Shown: piece by piece, positions 9,334-16,321 of the stretch
How positions within the stretch are numbered: position 1 is the first letter of the stretch
Layout of the letters: each line of letters starts with the position of its first letter
Assembly: GCF_002160985.1 (NCBI RefSeq)
Contig: NZ_NFLQ01000008.1
Location: forward strand, 1 to 64,000
DNA: 64,000 nucleotides
Direction: 5' to 3'
Origin: Lachnoclostridium sp. An118
Lineage (GTDB): Bacteria; Bacillota; Clostridia; Lachnospirales; Lachnospiraceae
The notes under the pieces: generated by a model
What the model was told of the DNA's origin: nothing
What the model saw: only the letters and a program-made list of their open reading frames with translations
The model's database searches: none
Position numbers and translations under genes: made by a program

Positions 9334-10235
9334 TGAATTTAAAACAATTGGAGGCGTTTGTGGAGGTGGCGCAGTCCGGCAGCTTCTCGAAAGCGGCGAA
9401 GAAGCTGTTCCTGACCCAGCCTACTATCAGCGCCCACATCGCCTCCCTGGAAAAAGAACTGGATACAAGGGTTTTCGTGCGGAACACAAAAGAGGTGGAC
9501 CTCTCCCCTGAGGGGAAGAAGCTGTACACCTACGCGCGCCAGATCCTGGATCTGACAGAAAAGATAAAAGAAGAGTTCGGCAGACACGAGGAGGAGGCAA
9601 AGTGTGTCACGATCGCAGCCTCCACCATTCCCGCGCAGTATCTTCTCCCCGATATCCTGACCAGATTTAACGAGAAACATCCCGGCGAACAGCTCAGGAT
9701 CCTGGAGTCGGACAGCGCCCAGGTGGCGGAGCAGGTGGCGGAGGGGTCTGTGGACATAGGATTCACCGGGACTGTGCTGGAGAAAAAATTCTGCAAGTAC
9801 ATTCCCTTCTATAAGGACCAGCTTGTGGTCATCACCCCGAACACGGAGAAATACCAGGAGTACAAGAGGATGGGCGGCGATATCTCCTGGATACAGGAAG
9901 AGAGCGTCATCATGCGGGAGGAGGGGTCCGGCACCCGCAAGGAGGCGGAAAAGCAGCTTCGCCACCTGGGGATACGGACGGAGCGTCTGCGCATCATCGC
10001 CAGCATCGCCAACCAGGAGACCATAAAGAAATCGGTCACCCAGGGCATGGGCATCTCCATACTGTCCAGGCTGGCGGCCAAGAACGAGGTGGAGAGCGGC
10101 CGGGTGCTGGAGTTCCCCATTCCCGAGGCGGACGAGGGAAGGGACCTGAACCTTGTGTACAACAAGAACCATCCTCTGACCAGGTCAGCACAGCGGTTTA
10201 TAAAGACGGTGAAGGAGATCTACGACATTAAATAA
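9333..10235 (+). CDS. Selenium metabolism-associated LysR family regulator
   Basis: 300 residues. The N-terminal winged HTH (residues 1-60, [20 protein letters not shown] then AAKKLFLTQPTISAHI) is followed by a periplasmic-binding-like effector domain. It starts in TGATG overlap with selB, so it belongs to the selenium operon. LysR proteins of this subgroup recur with sel genes in Firmicutes; the effector is not known. It may control this operon or the second selenium operon, which is inference from position. Confidence 0.85.
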   Translation: MNLKQLEAFVEVAQSGSFSKAAKKLFLTQPTISAHIASLEKELDTRVFVRNTKEVDLSPEGKKLYTYARQILDLTEKIKEEFGRHEEEAKCVTIAASTIPAQYLLPDILTRFNEKHPGEQLRILESDSAQVAEQVAEGSVDIGFTGTVLEKKFCKYIPFYKDQLVVITPNTEKYQEYKRMGGDISWIQEESVIMREEGSGTRKEAEKQLRHLGIRTERLRIIASIANQETIKKSVTQGMGISILSRLAAKNEVESGRVLEFPIPEADEGRDLNLVYNKNHPLTRSAQRFIKTVKEIYDIK

Positions 10236-10274
10236 GTTTCTGGAGCAAACTTTGGTCAACATAGCAAATTACGT

Positions 10275-10310
10275 AAAAAAGGGCCTCGCACTGGTTTTTG
10301 TGCGGGGCCC
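10275..10310 (-). terminator. Terminator of the LRR-protein pseudogene
   Basis: Stem GGGCCTCGCAC / GTGCGGGGCCC around TGGTTTTT. Read on the minus strand the stem is followed by TTTTTT. It may also slow rightward transcription from the selenium operon, though there is no U-run in that direction. Confidence 0.7.
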
Positions 10311-10325
10311 TGACATGTCAGGAAG

Positions 10326-10774
10326 CTATTCAGAATATTTTTTCTTTGCTGTAACAGCTGTTCCCAGTGAAGCAAGCAAAGCAATGAACAGCCAGCAGAT
10401 AACTATGTGGGTGTCACCTGTCCGGGGAACGGTTTGGGCATCAGCAGTATCGGTGCCGCCGGAGGATGCCGGAGTCCCAGGCGTCTGGCCTGTATTACTT
10501 TCAGAAGAGCTCTCCCCTCGGATGACGGCCGTGAATGTTCTGCCGGGCTTTCTATCTGTGGAAGATGGTCGCTGCTCAGTTCAGTAATAGAGAGCATTTC
10601 ATCCTCTGTGATGACTGAGTCGTATGCTTTTCCCAGCGTGTCGCAGATGACCTGGCGCAGATGCGTGTCGGGGATAAAAATTTCGCTGTCTCCTGCTTTG
10701 GCGTCCATAGCGCCAGTTACTGACATTCCTGCTGATAAGGCGGCTGCGATTAATAATAGTAGCTTTTTCTTCAT
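10326..10774 (-). pseudogene. Broken sortase-anchored LRR surface protein
   Basis: The first frame (ATG 10774) encodes a signal peptide (KKKLLLLIAAALSAGMSVTG) and an internalin-type LRR cap (IFIPDTHLRQVICDTLGKAY, then ITEDEMLSITEL). Around 10550-10575 the reading frame is lost. In the next frame the 3' part reads GRTFTAVIRGESSS, a Ser/Thr/Gly linker, and then a sorting signal VPRTGD, a membrane helix and KKKYSE ending at 10326. The total length (449 bases) is not a multiple of three, and no leucine-rich repeats remain. It is therefore a frameshifted, internally deleted relic of a wall-anchored protein. A -10-like TATAGT lies at 10820-10825 upstream. Confidence 0.75.
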
Positions 10775-11100
10775 ATTTCCGCCATTCCTACTCCCCTTAT
10801 CCCTCATGTTTCAAGATTAACTATACAAGAGAAAAAAGAGGGGTGTCCAATTGGTAATTTTGATAAAATATCATAGTGATAGAAAAATACAATAAATAAG
10901 GCGGCGTATTATGTCCTGCGATCGGAATGGAAGGCTACAGGGCGTTTCCCTGCGGAGAGCGATATTGAGGCAGTAGGGCTGTGTGATTTATAGAAAATAC
11001 AAATAAGTAAAATCCATATATTGATTTTAACGATTAGACGTAAAGACATAAGGGGAAGTATACTAAGAAGGAAGCCAGAAGACAGATTGGGGGAATGAAA
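10775..11100. other. Divergent intergenic region before the second selenium operon
   Basis: No convincing gene. It holds the leftward promoter of the LRR relic (TATAGT, 10820-10825), a TATCA-TAG-TGATA palindrome at 10869-10881 resembling the one at the yedF promoter, a 13-mer TTAACGATTAGAC at 11027-11039 shared with the prdF leader, and a possible rightward -10 TATACT at 11059-11064. A 21-codon frame at 10910-10975 has only a weak ribosome site and is not called. Confidence 0.5.
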
Positions 11101-12243
11101 ATGATCTATCTGGATAATGCGGCAACGACGATGCAGAAGCCGGAGGAAGTGATCCGGGCGGTGGTGACAGCCATGCAGTCCATGGGAAACGCCGGCAGGG
11201 GAGCCCACTCGGCTTCTCTGGAAGCATCGAGGACTATATATGACACGAGAGAGAAGCTCTGTCACTTTTTTGGGGGGAAGGACCCCCGCCAGCTGGTTTT
11301 CACCAGCAATTCCACCGAGAGTCTGAACACAGCTATCAAGGGAGTCCTGGATCCCGGAGACCATGTGATCACCACTATGCTGGAGCACAATTCCGTGCTG
11401 AGGCCTCTGTATGAGATGGAGGAGAAGGGCGTCCGCCTGACCATCGTGGAAAGCGATAAAAAGGGATGCATTGAGTATGATGATATTGAGAAAGCCATCT
11501 GTCCGGAGACGAAGGCCATTGTATGTACGCATGGGTCCAACCTGACAGGCAATCTGGTGGACATTGAGAGAGTAGGGGAGATCGCCTCGGGGCACGGCCT
11601 GCTCTTTATTGTGGACGCCTCCCAGACGGCAGGCGTGTTTCCTATCGATGTGGAGAAGATGCACATAGACATCCTCTGCTTTACAGGCCACAAGGGCCTC
11701 CTTGGCCCCCAGGGGACAGGTGGCATGTACGTGAGGGAGGGCGTCAAAGTACGGCCTTTAAAGAGCGGCGGCAGTGGCGTTCAGACCTACAGCAGGACCC
11801 ATCCCTCCCAGATGCCGACAGCTCTGGAGGCGGGTACCATGAACGGACACGGCATAGCGGGACTCCACGCGGCCGTGGAGTATATCGAGCGGACCGGCAT
11901 GGACAAGATCCGCAAAAGAGAGCAGGAATGCATGTGGGATTTCTACCATGGAGTAAAAGATATTCCCGGCATTACTGTGTACGGAGATTTTTCCGGAGGG
12001 GAGAGATGTCCCATTGTCTCCCTCAATATCGGTGACTATGACTCCTCAGAAGTTGGCGATGAACTTCTTACAGAATATGGAATTTCCACAAGACCCGGAG
12101 CCCACTGTGCGCCTCTGATGCACCAGGCCCTGGGAACGGTGGAGCAGGGGGCGGTAAGGTTCAGCTTTTCCCACTACACCACGGATGAGGAGGTAGAGAC
12201 GGCCATAAGAGCCGTCCGGGAGCTTGCGCGGGATGAGGAATAG
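11101..12243 (+). CDS. Cysteine desulfurase family PLP enzyme
   Basis: About 380 residues, class V aminotransferase fold. MIYLDNAATT opens the protein, the PLP lysine is in CFTGHKGLLGPQGTGG, and the persulfide/selenide cysteine is in STRPGAHCAPLMHQ, as in SufS/CsdB-type enzymes. It can release S from cysteine or Se from selenocysteine. Its place ahead of a selenium transporter and two carrier proteins suggests that it feeds Se or S to this pathway. The start at 11101 is preferred over 11095 because GGGGGA then has a 6-base spacing. Confidence 0.85.
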   Translation: MIYLDNAATTMQKPEEVIRAVVTAMQSMGNAGRGAHSASLEASRTIYDTREKLCHFFGGKDPRQLVFTSNSTESLNTAIKGVLDPGDHVITTMLEHNSVLRPLYEMEEKGVRLTIVESDKKGCIEYDDIEKAICPETKAIVCTHGSNLTGNLVDIERVGEIASGHGLLFIVDASQTAGVFPIDVEKMHIDILCFTGHKGLLGPQGTGGMYVREGVKVRPLKSGGSGVQTYSRTHPSQMPTALEAGTMNGHGIAGLHAAVEYIERTGMDKIRKREQECMWDFYHGVKDIPGITVYGDFSGGERCPIVSLNIGDYDSSEVGDELLTEYGISTRPGAHCAPLMHQALGTVEQGAVRFSFSHYTTDEEVETAIRAVRELARDEE

Positions 12244-12309
12244 CAGTTCCCGCAGGCTTTTGGTGAATTTGTTTTCTTGAGTGAAGGAGAGTAAAAGGAG
12301 GAAGTACAA

Positions 12310-13413
12310 ATGAATTTTAACTTGTCAGACTCAAAGAAAAAACTTGCGCTGGCAGGGGTGGTATGTGGACTTGTAGCTGCAGCTCTCGCATACTTCGGAA
12401 ACCCGGCCAATATGGCGATCTGTATCGCCTGCTTTGTCCGCGATACAGCGGGAGCACTGGGCATGCACCAGGCAGATACAGTACAGTATGCCCGCCCTGA
12501 GATCATAGGCATCGTTCTCGGCGCCTTCGCGATCTCAGTAGCTACCAGGGAGTATCGTTCCACGGCCGGGTCTTCACCCATGATCCGCTTTATCCTGGGA
12601 ATGGTCATCATGATCGGTTCCCTGGTATTCCTGGGATGCCCGCTTCGTATGGTGATCCGTATGTCCGCAGGCGACCTGAATGCCTGGGTGGCCCTGATCG
12701 GCTTTATCCTGGGCGTTGCCACGGGGGCCTTTGCCCTGAAACAGGGCTTCAGCCTTGGACGGGCTCATGAAGCCCAGAAGTCCAGCGGCGTGGTGCTGCC
12801 GGCCATCATGGTGGGCATCCTGCTGCTTGCTCTGTGTACCACGCTTCTCAAGTCCAGCGAGGCAGGACCGGGAAGCATGCACGCGCCCATCATCATCTCC
12901 CTCATCGGCGGCCTGATCTTCGGCGCATTTGCCCAGAAATCAAGAATGTGCTTCGCGGGCAGCATCCGAGACGTGGTCCTGATGAAGAACTTTGACCTTC
13001 TCACTGTGATCGCGGGCCTTTTTGTTGTCATGCTGATCTACAATATCGCCACAGGAAACTTCAAGCCTGGATTTGACACACCGGGTATCATCGCCCACTC
13101 CGAGCACCTGTGGAACATCCTGGGCATGTATGCGGTGGGCTTTGCGGCCGTGCTTGCAGGTGGATGCCCGCTGCGCCAGCTTGTCCTTGCGGGCCAGGGA
13201 TCCTCAGACTCCGCTGTGACGGTGCTGGGCCTGTTCTTTGGCGCTGCTCTGTGCCATAACCTTGGACTTGCTTCCAGCGGAACAGCTCTCAACGCAGAGA
13301 CGGGAGAGGTAGTCGCAGGAGCGGCTACACCTGCCGGAAAGGTGGCGGTGATCATCTGTATCATTGTATGCTTTGTCATCGCGTTCACAAATAAAAGAGA
13401 GAGTGCAAAATAG
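12310..13413 (+). CDS. yedE: YedE family putative selenium transporter
   Basis: 367 residues, with about nine to ten hydrophobic segments. Two GCPLR motifs (FLGCPLRMVI near residue 110 and AGGCPLRQLV near 285) hold the paired cysteines of the YeeE/YedE family, which in YeeE conduct thiosulfate. Members beside selD genes are predicted to import a selenium compound; that substrate is inference. AAAGGAGG precedes the ATG. It is flanked by the desulfurase and a TusA-like carrier in one operon. Confidence 0.88.
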   Translation: MNFNLSDSKKKLALAGVVCGLVAAALAYFGNPANMAICIACFVRDTAGALGMHQADTVQYARPEIIGIVLGAFAISVATREYRSTAGSSPMIRFILGMVIMIGSLVFLGCPLRMVIRMSAGDLNAWVALIGFILGVATGAFALKQGFSLGRAHEAQKSSGVVLPAIMVGILLLALCTTLLKSSEAGPGSMHAPIIISLIGGLIFGAFAQKSRMCFAGSIRDVVLMKNFDLLTVIAGLFVVMLIYNIATGNFKPGFDTPGIIAHSEHLWNILGMYAVGFAAVLAGGCPLRQLVLAGQGSSDSAVTVLGLFFGAALCHNLGLASSGTALNAETGEVVAGAATPAGKVAVIICIIVCFVIAFTNKRESAK

Positions 13414-13451
13414 TTTCAAATATGTTATTCTAGGAAAGAAGGTAAAATAAT

Positions 13452-13655
13452 ATGAAGGAAGTAGATGCAAGAGGTCTTTCCTGCCCGGAGCCTTTGATGC
13501 TGACCGCACAGGCCCTGAAGAATGCAGACGGCCCGGTAAAGGTGCTCGTCAGTGAGCCTCACCAGAAGATGAACGTGGAAAAATATGCAAAAGACCACGG
13601 GAAGAAGGCAGTGTCAACAGAGAAAGACGGTTGCTTTGAAGTAGTGATCGAGTAA
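13452..13655 (+). CDS. TusA family sulfur/selenium carrier
   Basis: 67 residues, a stand-alone TusA fold: MKEVDARGLSCPEPLMLTAQ carries the CPxP persulfide-forming cysteine. TusA proteins relay sulfane sulfur, and those next to YedE are thought to relay selenium. AAGAAGG lies upstream. The stop overlaps the next ATG (TAATG), so translation is coupled to the DUF3343 gene. Confidence 0.88.
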   Translation: MKEVDARGLSCPEPLMLTAQALKNADGPVKVLVSEPHQKMNVEKYAKDHGKKAVSTEKDGCFEVVIE

Positions 13656-13891
13656 TGAGAAAAAAAGAATTAAAGCTGGTAGTAACATTTCACACAACAG
13701 CAGACGCTATGGCTATGGAGAAGACGTGCAAGGAAAAAAATGCCCCCGGCCGTCTGATCCCCGTGCCCAGGGCGATATCCGCAGGCTGCGGGCTTGCGTG
13801 GTGTGCGGCCCTGGAGGAGCGGGAAGCTCTCCTCATGGTGATGGAGGAGGCGGGGATAGAGAATGAAGCCCTCCACGAGTGCATGGTGTGA
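13655..13891 (+). CDS. DUF3343 putative Se/S carrier-like protein
   Basis: 78 residues. This matches the small DUF3343 fold, described in Pfam as putative Se/S carrier-like. It opens with a TTADAMAMEK-type helix, contains PVPRAISAGCGLAWCA with two cysteines, and ends in a short helix. It starts inside the stop of the TusA-like gene and ends just before a strong terminator, closing the second selenium operon. Confidence 0.8.
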   Translation: MRKKELKLVVTFHTTADAMAMEKTCKEKNAPGRLIPVPRAISAGCGLAWCAALEEREALLMVMEEAGIENEALHECMV

Positions 13892-13923
13892 CAGCAGAGG
13901 GAACACCGGCTGAGAGAAAATGA

Positions 13924-13966
13924 AGAGAGACTGCGCGAGGCGAAGCCCGGCAGTCTCTCTTTTTTT
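13924..13966 (+). terminator. Terminator of the second selenium operon
   Basis: Stem AGAGAGACTGC / GCAGTCTCTCT followed by seven T residues. Confidence 0.9.
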
Positions 13967-13994
13967 GATGGAGCGCAGTCCGCTTCCCGGCCTG

Positions 13995-14582
13995 TCAGAG
14001 GCCCTTGCAGAAGGTGTCCAGGACGTGGGGGAGCAGCTTGTCGCTCTTCTCTGTCAGGGAGAATTTCCCCTTGAACAGGGACCAGTCGTACAAAAGTGCC
14101 CTCTCGTACATGGCGTAGACATCCATCAGCTCGGTGGCGGTGGATGTGGGAGCGAACTCCCCGCGATCCAGCCCCTCCTGGATAAGCTGGGTGACCCACT
14201 GGAAATAAAATCTCTTCTTGTCAGAGAGGGATTTCTTGTCCTTGGTGACCAGCTGGGAGGAGTACAGGTATGCCAGCAGGTGGAGGTCCACGCTGCTCTC
14301 GATCATGAAAAAGAGCTCGTGGTTCAGGTAGAGCAGCTTGTCGTAAACAGTCATCTCCGGATCCATGGACACAGAGAGCTCTTCGTACTTCTGGTCAAAC
14401 AGATTGGAGAGAGTGTTCAGGAGTGCTTCCTTCCCCTTGAAATAGTGATAAAAGGTTCCTTTGGAGGTCTTGGAAGCGTTGATGATGTCTTCCACGGTCG
14501 TGTTGTCGTAGCCGTTCTTGTAAAAGAGGTTCCACGCTGCCTTTACGATCCGGCTCTTGGTGGACTGCCGTTTCTTTGCCAT
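13995..14582 (-). CDS. TetR/AcrR family transcriptional regulator
   Basis: 195 residues. The N-terminal TetR HTH is clear (RIVKAAWNLFYKNGYDNTTV, then EDIINASKTSKGTFYHYF). The C-terminal ligand domain is unassigned. AAAGGGATGA precedes the ATG. It lies downstream of prdF on the same strand but is separated from it by a terminator. Its target is unknown; the TATCA/TGATA palindromes at the two selenium-operon promoters are candidates. Confidence 0.9.
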   Translation of the reverse strand: MAKKRQSTKSRIVKAAWNLFYKNGYDNTTVEDIINASKTSKGTFYHYFKGKEALLNTLSNLFDQKYEELSVSMDPEMTVYDKLLYLNHELFFMIESSVDLHLLAYLYSSQLVTKDKKSLSDKKRFYFQWVTQLIQEGLDRGEFAPTSTATELMDVYAMYERALLYDWSLFKGKFSLTEKSDKLLPHVLDTFCKGL

Positions 14583-14613
14583 GTTCTCATCCCTTTCTGA
14601 AAGCGGTTAAAGC

Positions 14614-14641
14614 AAAAGGAGAGCGGTCCTCACCGCTCTCC
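14614..14641 (-). terminator. Terminator downstream of prdF
   Basis: Perfect ten-pair stem GGAGAGCGGT / ACCGCTCTCC. Read leftward it is followed by TTTTGCTTT. It separates prdF from the TetR gene. Confidence 0.8.
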
Positions 14642-14693
14642 CTGATTATCCTGATATAAAGAATATCCTCGATATCCCCCGGCTCGGCCTTGT

Positions 14694-15728
14694 TTAGCCA
14701 ACCTGGAAGCCGTATTTCAGCGGATCTTCCGGATCGATCAGGTATGTAGCGACACCTGTCAGATATGCGCTTCCTGTGATCATCGGGATAACTGCATCAT
14801 AGTCAGCAACCTTTGTTGTCTCTTTGATCACGCCCTTGAAGAGGCTTCCCATGAAGCTTTCATAACGGAATTCCTCGCCAACCTTGATCTCTCCCCAGTG
14901 ATGGAGAGTAGCCAGCTTCGCGCTTGTACCTGTTCCGCAGGGTGAACGGTCAGCCATGGCATCGCCGAAGATAACAACGTTTCTTAAGTCAGCCTTGTCC
15001 GGATTCGGAGTCGGTCCGTAGAACTCAACAAGATCAACTGTGTCGATGTCAAGCAGCGGATGCTTTACAGGGATTTCCTTGTTGATGACATCCAGCATCT
15101 TCATACCAAGCTCTGTGTAAGCCGGAACGGTCTTTCCGTTGATTTCTCCGATATCAAGCTGTGAGGTGTCGACCAGGGCGAAGAAGCTTCCGCCGAAGGA
15201 GATGGTGAAGCTGATCTCTTTTCCGTCGATCGTCACTTTCTGGTTCTCTTTGTAAACAAATGCGGGAACGTTTGTCAGAGTAACGCTCTCAACCTTGCCG
15301 TTCTTTACCATGGCCTTTGTGCGGATCAGTCCGGCAGGAGCTTCGAGTACCACGTCGTTCTCGCCCTCGTGGGACTCAACGAAGCCAGCCTCAACAGCTA
15401 CTGTGACAGCACCGATCGTGCAGTGTCCGCACATGTTCAGGTATCCGCCTGTATCCATGAACATAACGCCAAAGGAAGCCTCTGGGTCAACCGGCTTGCA
15501 CAGGAAAGCACCAAACATATCGTGATGCCCTCTTGGCTCGAACATCAGAGCAGTACGTACCTGGTCATAGTTCTTCTCCATCCATTTTTTCTTCTCGATC
15601 ATTGTGTTGCCTTCCGGCTCCGGGAATCCGCCATAAACAACACGGCAGAACTCGCCTTCGGTGTGGGCGTCTACAACCTGCAGAGCAGCCTCAAAGCGGT
15701 CGAAGTTAACGTTAGCTTTTAACTCCAT
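14694..15728 (-). CDS. prdF: Proline racemase of the proline reductase cluster
   Basis: 344 residues. This cofactor-free racemase interconverts L- and D-proline; D-proline is the substrate of the reductase. The two catalytic cysteines are Cys100 in NMCGHCTIG and Cys264 in DRSPCGTGTSAK. AAGGAGG lies 8 bases before the ATG. It is transcribed divergently from selC-prdC from its own promoter, with an untranslated leader of about 190 bases. The location with prdA/prdB supports PrdF rather than hydroxyproline epimerase. Confidence 0.95.
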   Translation of the reverse strand: MELKANVNFDRFEAALQVVDAHTEGEFCRVVYGGFPEPEGNTMIEKKKWMEKNYDQVRTALMFEPRGHHDMFGAFLCKPVDPEASFGVMFMDTGGYLNMCGHCTIGAVTVAVEAGFVESHEGENDVVLEAPAGLIRTKAMVKNGKVESVTLTNVPAFVYKENQKVTIDGKEISFTISFGGSFFALVDTSQLDIGEINGKTVPAYTELGMKMLDVINKEIPVKHPLLDIDTVDLVEFYGPTPNPDKADLRNVVIFGDAMADRSPCGTGTSAKLATLHHWGEIKVGEEFRYESFMGSLFKGVIKETTKVADYDAVIPMITGSAYLTGVATYLIDPEDPLKYGFQVG

Positions 15729-15767
15729 AATTACTACCTCCTTAGAATAAGAAAAATAAATGTTTCC

Positions 15768-15786
15768 TCATAGATAAAATCTATAA
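15768..15786. promoter_or_regulatory. 19-bp palindrome in the prdF leader
   Basis: TCATAGAT-AAA-ATCTATAA, symmetric except for one outer pair and centred on AAA. A near copy lies at 16181-16199 ahead of prdC. It sits about 40 bases upstream of the prdF start, downstream of the predicted promoter, where a bound protein would block elongation. Confidence 0.5.
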
Positions 15787-15925
15787 GTTTTTTATAAAAA
15801 CATTTCAGAAACCCCCATGTTTCCTCCATGTCTTATACGAAAAACAGCAGCAAATCGTTGGAAAATTAACGATTAGACCGTATTCTAGTCCCTTGTCTAG
15901 TATGCCGTTCACCTTTATATTAACT

Positions 15926-15954
15926 ATTATGGGGGAAATGCCTTGAAAAGTCAA
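15926..15954 (-). promoter_or_regulatory. Promoter of prdF
   Basis: Minus strand: TTGACT (15954-15949), a 17-base spacer, CATAAT (15931-15926). Transcription would begin near 15919. Confidence 0.65.
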
Positions 15955-15990
15955 TGATTTTTTGTTAATATAAAAGTGTTCAGAAAAGGC

Positions 15991-16019
15991 TTGAATTCTG
16001 AAAAAACCTGTGCTATTGT
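15991..16019 (+). promoter_or_regulatory. Promoter of selC (tRNA-Sec)
   Basis: TTGAAT (15991-15996), a 17-base spacer, TATTGT (16014-16019). Transcription would start about 17 bases before the tRNA. Confidence 0.6.
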
Positions 16020-16042
16020 TAATGAGCATGAGATATAAATAC

Positions 16043-16140
16043 GGGGGTAGATGGGTGACTGGTGTGCCTCCTAGTCTTCAAAACTAGTGTGGGGCGTTAA
16101 GAGCGTCCCGGGTGGGTTCGATTCCCACATGCCTCCGCCA
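16043..16140 (+). tRNA. selC: Selenocysteine tRNA, anticodon TCA
   Basis: 98 bases with an encoded discriminator G and CCA end. The anticodon TCA is at 16078-16080 within a seven-base loop between CTAGT and ACTAG. There is a long extra arm (GGGGCG / CGTCCC) and a T arm GTGGG-TTCGATT-CCCAC. These are the marks of tRNA(Sec), which reads UGA. The acceptor pairs GGGGGTA with TGCCTCC using G-U wobbles, and the eighth pair expected for bacterial tRNA(Sec) is G-A here. It lies between prdF and prdC, away from selA/selB. Confidence 0.92.
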
Positions 16141-16180
16141 GAAAACACCTGATTTCTGTTAAAAAAGTAGCAGAAAGAAT

Positions 16181-16199
16181 TTATAGATAAAATTTATAA
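16181..16199. promoter_or_regulatory. 19-bp palindrome upstream of prdC
   Basis: TTATAGAT-AAA-ATTTATAA, one mismatch from a perfect inverted repeat and nearly identical to the site at 15768-15786. Together they give the consensus TTATAGAT-N3-ATCTATAA. It lies about 120 bases before prdC. Confidence 0.5.
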
Positions 16200-16321
16200 A
16201 AACTGACCGGAAAGTCTTCTTTTGATTGGTCGAGTGAAGGTTCGATGGGATAAGTAAATGGAAACGGCCGGACCGTATCTGTTTTTGCTTAGATAAAAAA
16301 GAAGAAAAGGAGAAGAGTGTC

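Noticed and set aside
10910-10975. Small 21-codon gene before the desulfurase
   Set aside because: Only a weak GGCGG site, no recognisable peptide, and another overlapping frame of similar length. Kept only as part of the intergenic description.
15729-16321. Sigma-54 (-24/-12) promoters for the prd genes
   Set aside because: PrdR is a sigma-54-type activator in C. difficile, so I looked for GG-N10-GC with TTGC. Near matches lacked the GG or the right spacing, while good sigma-A boxes are present for prdF and selC.
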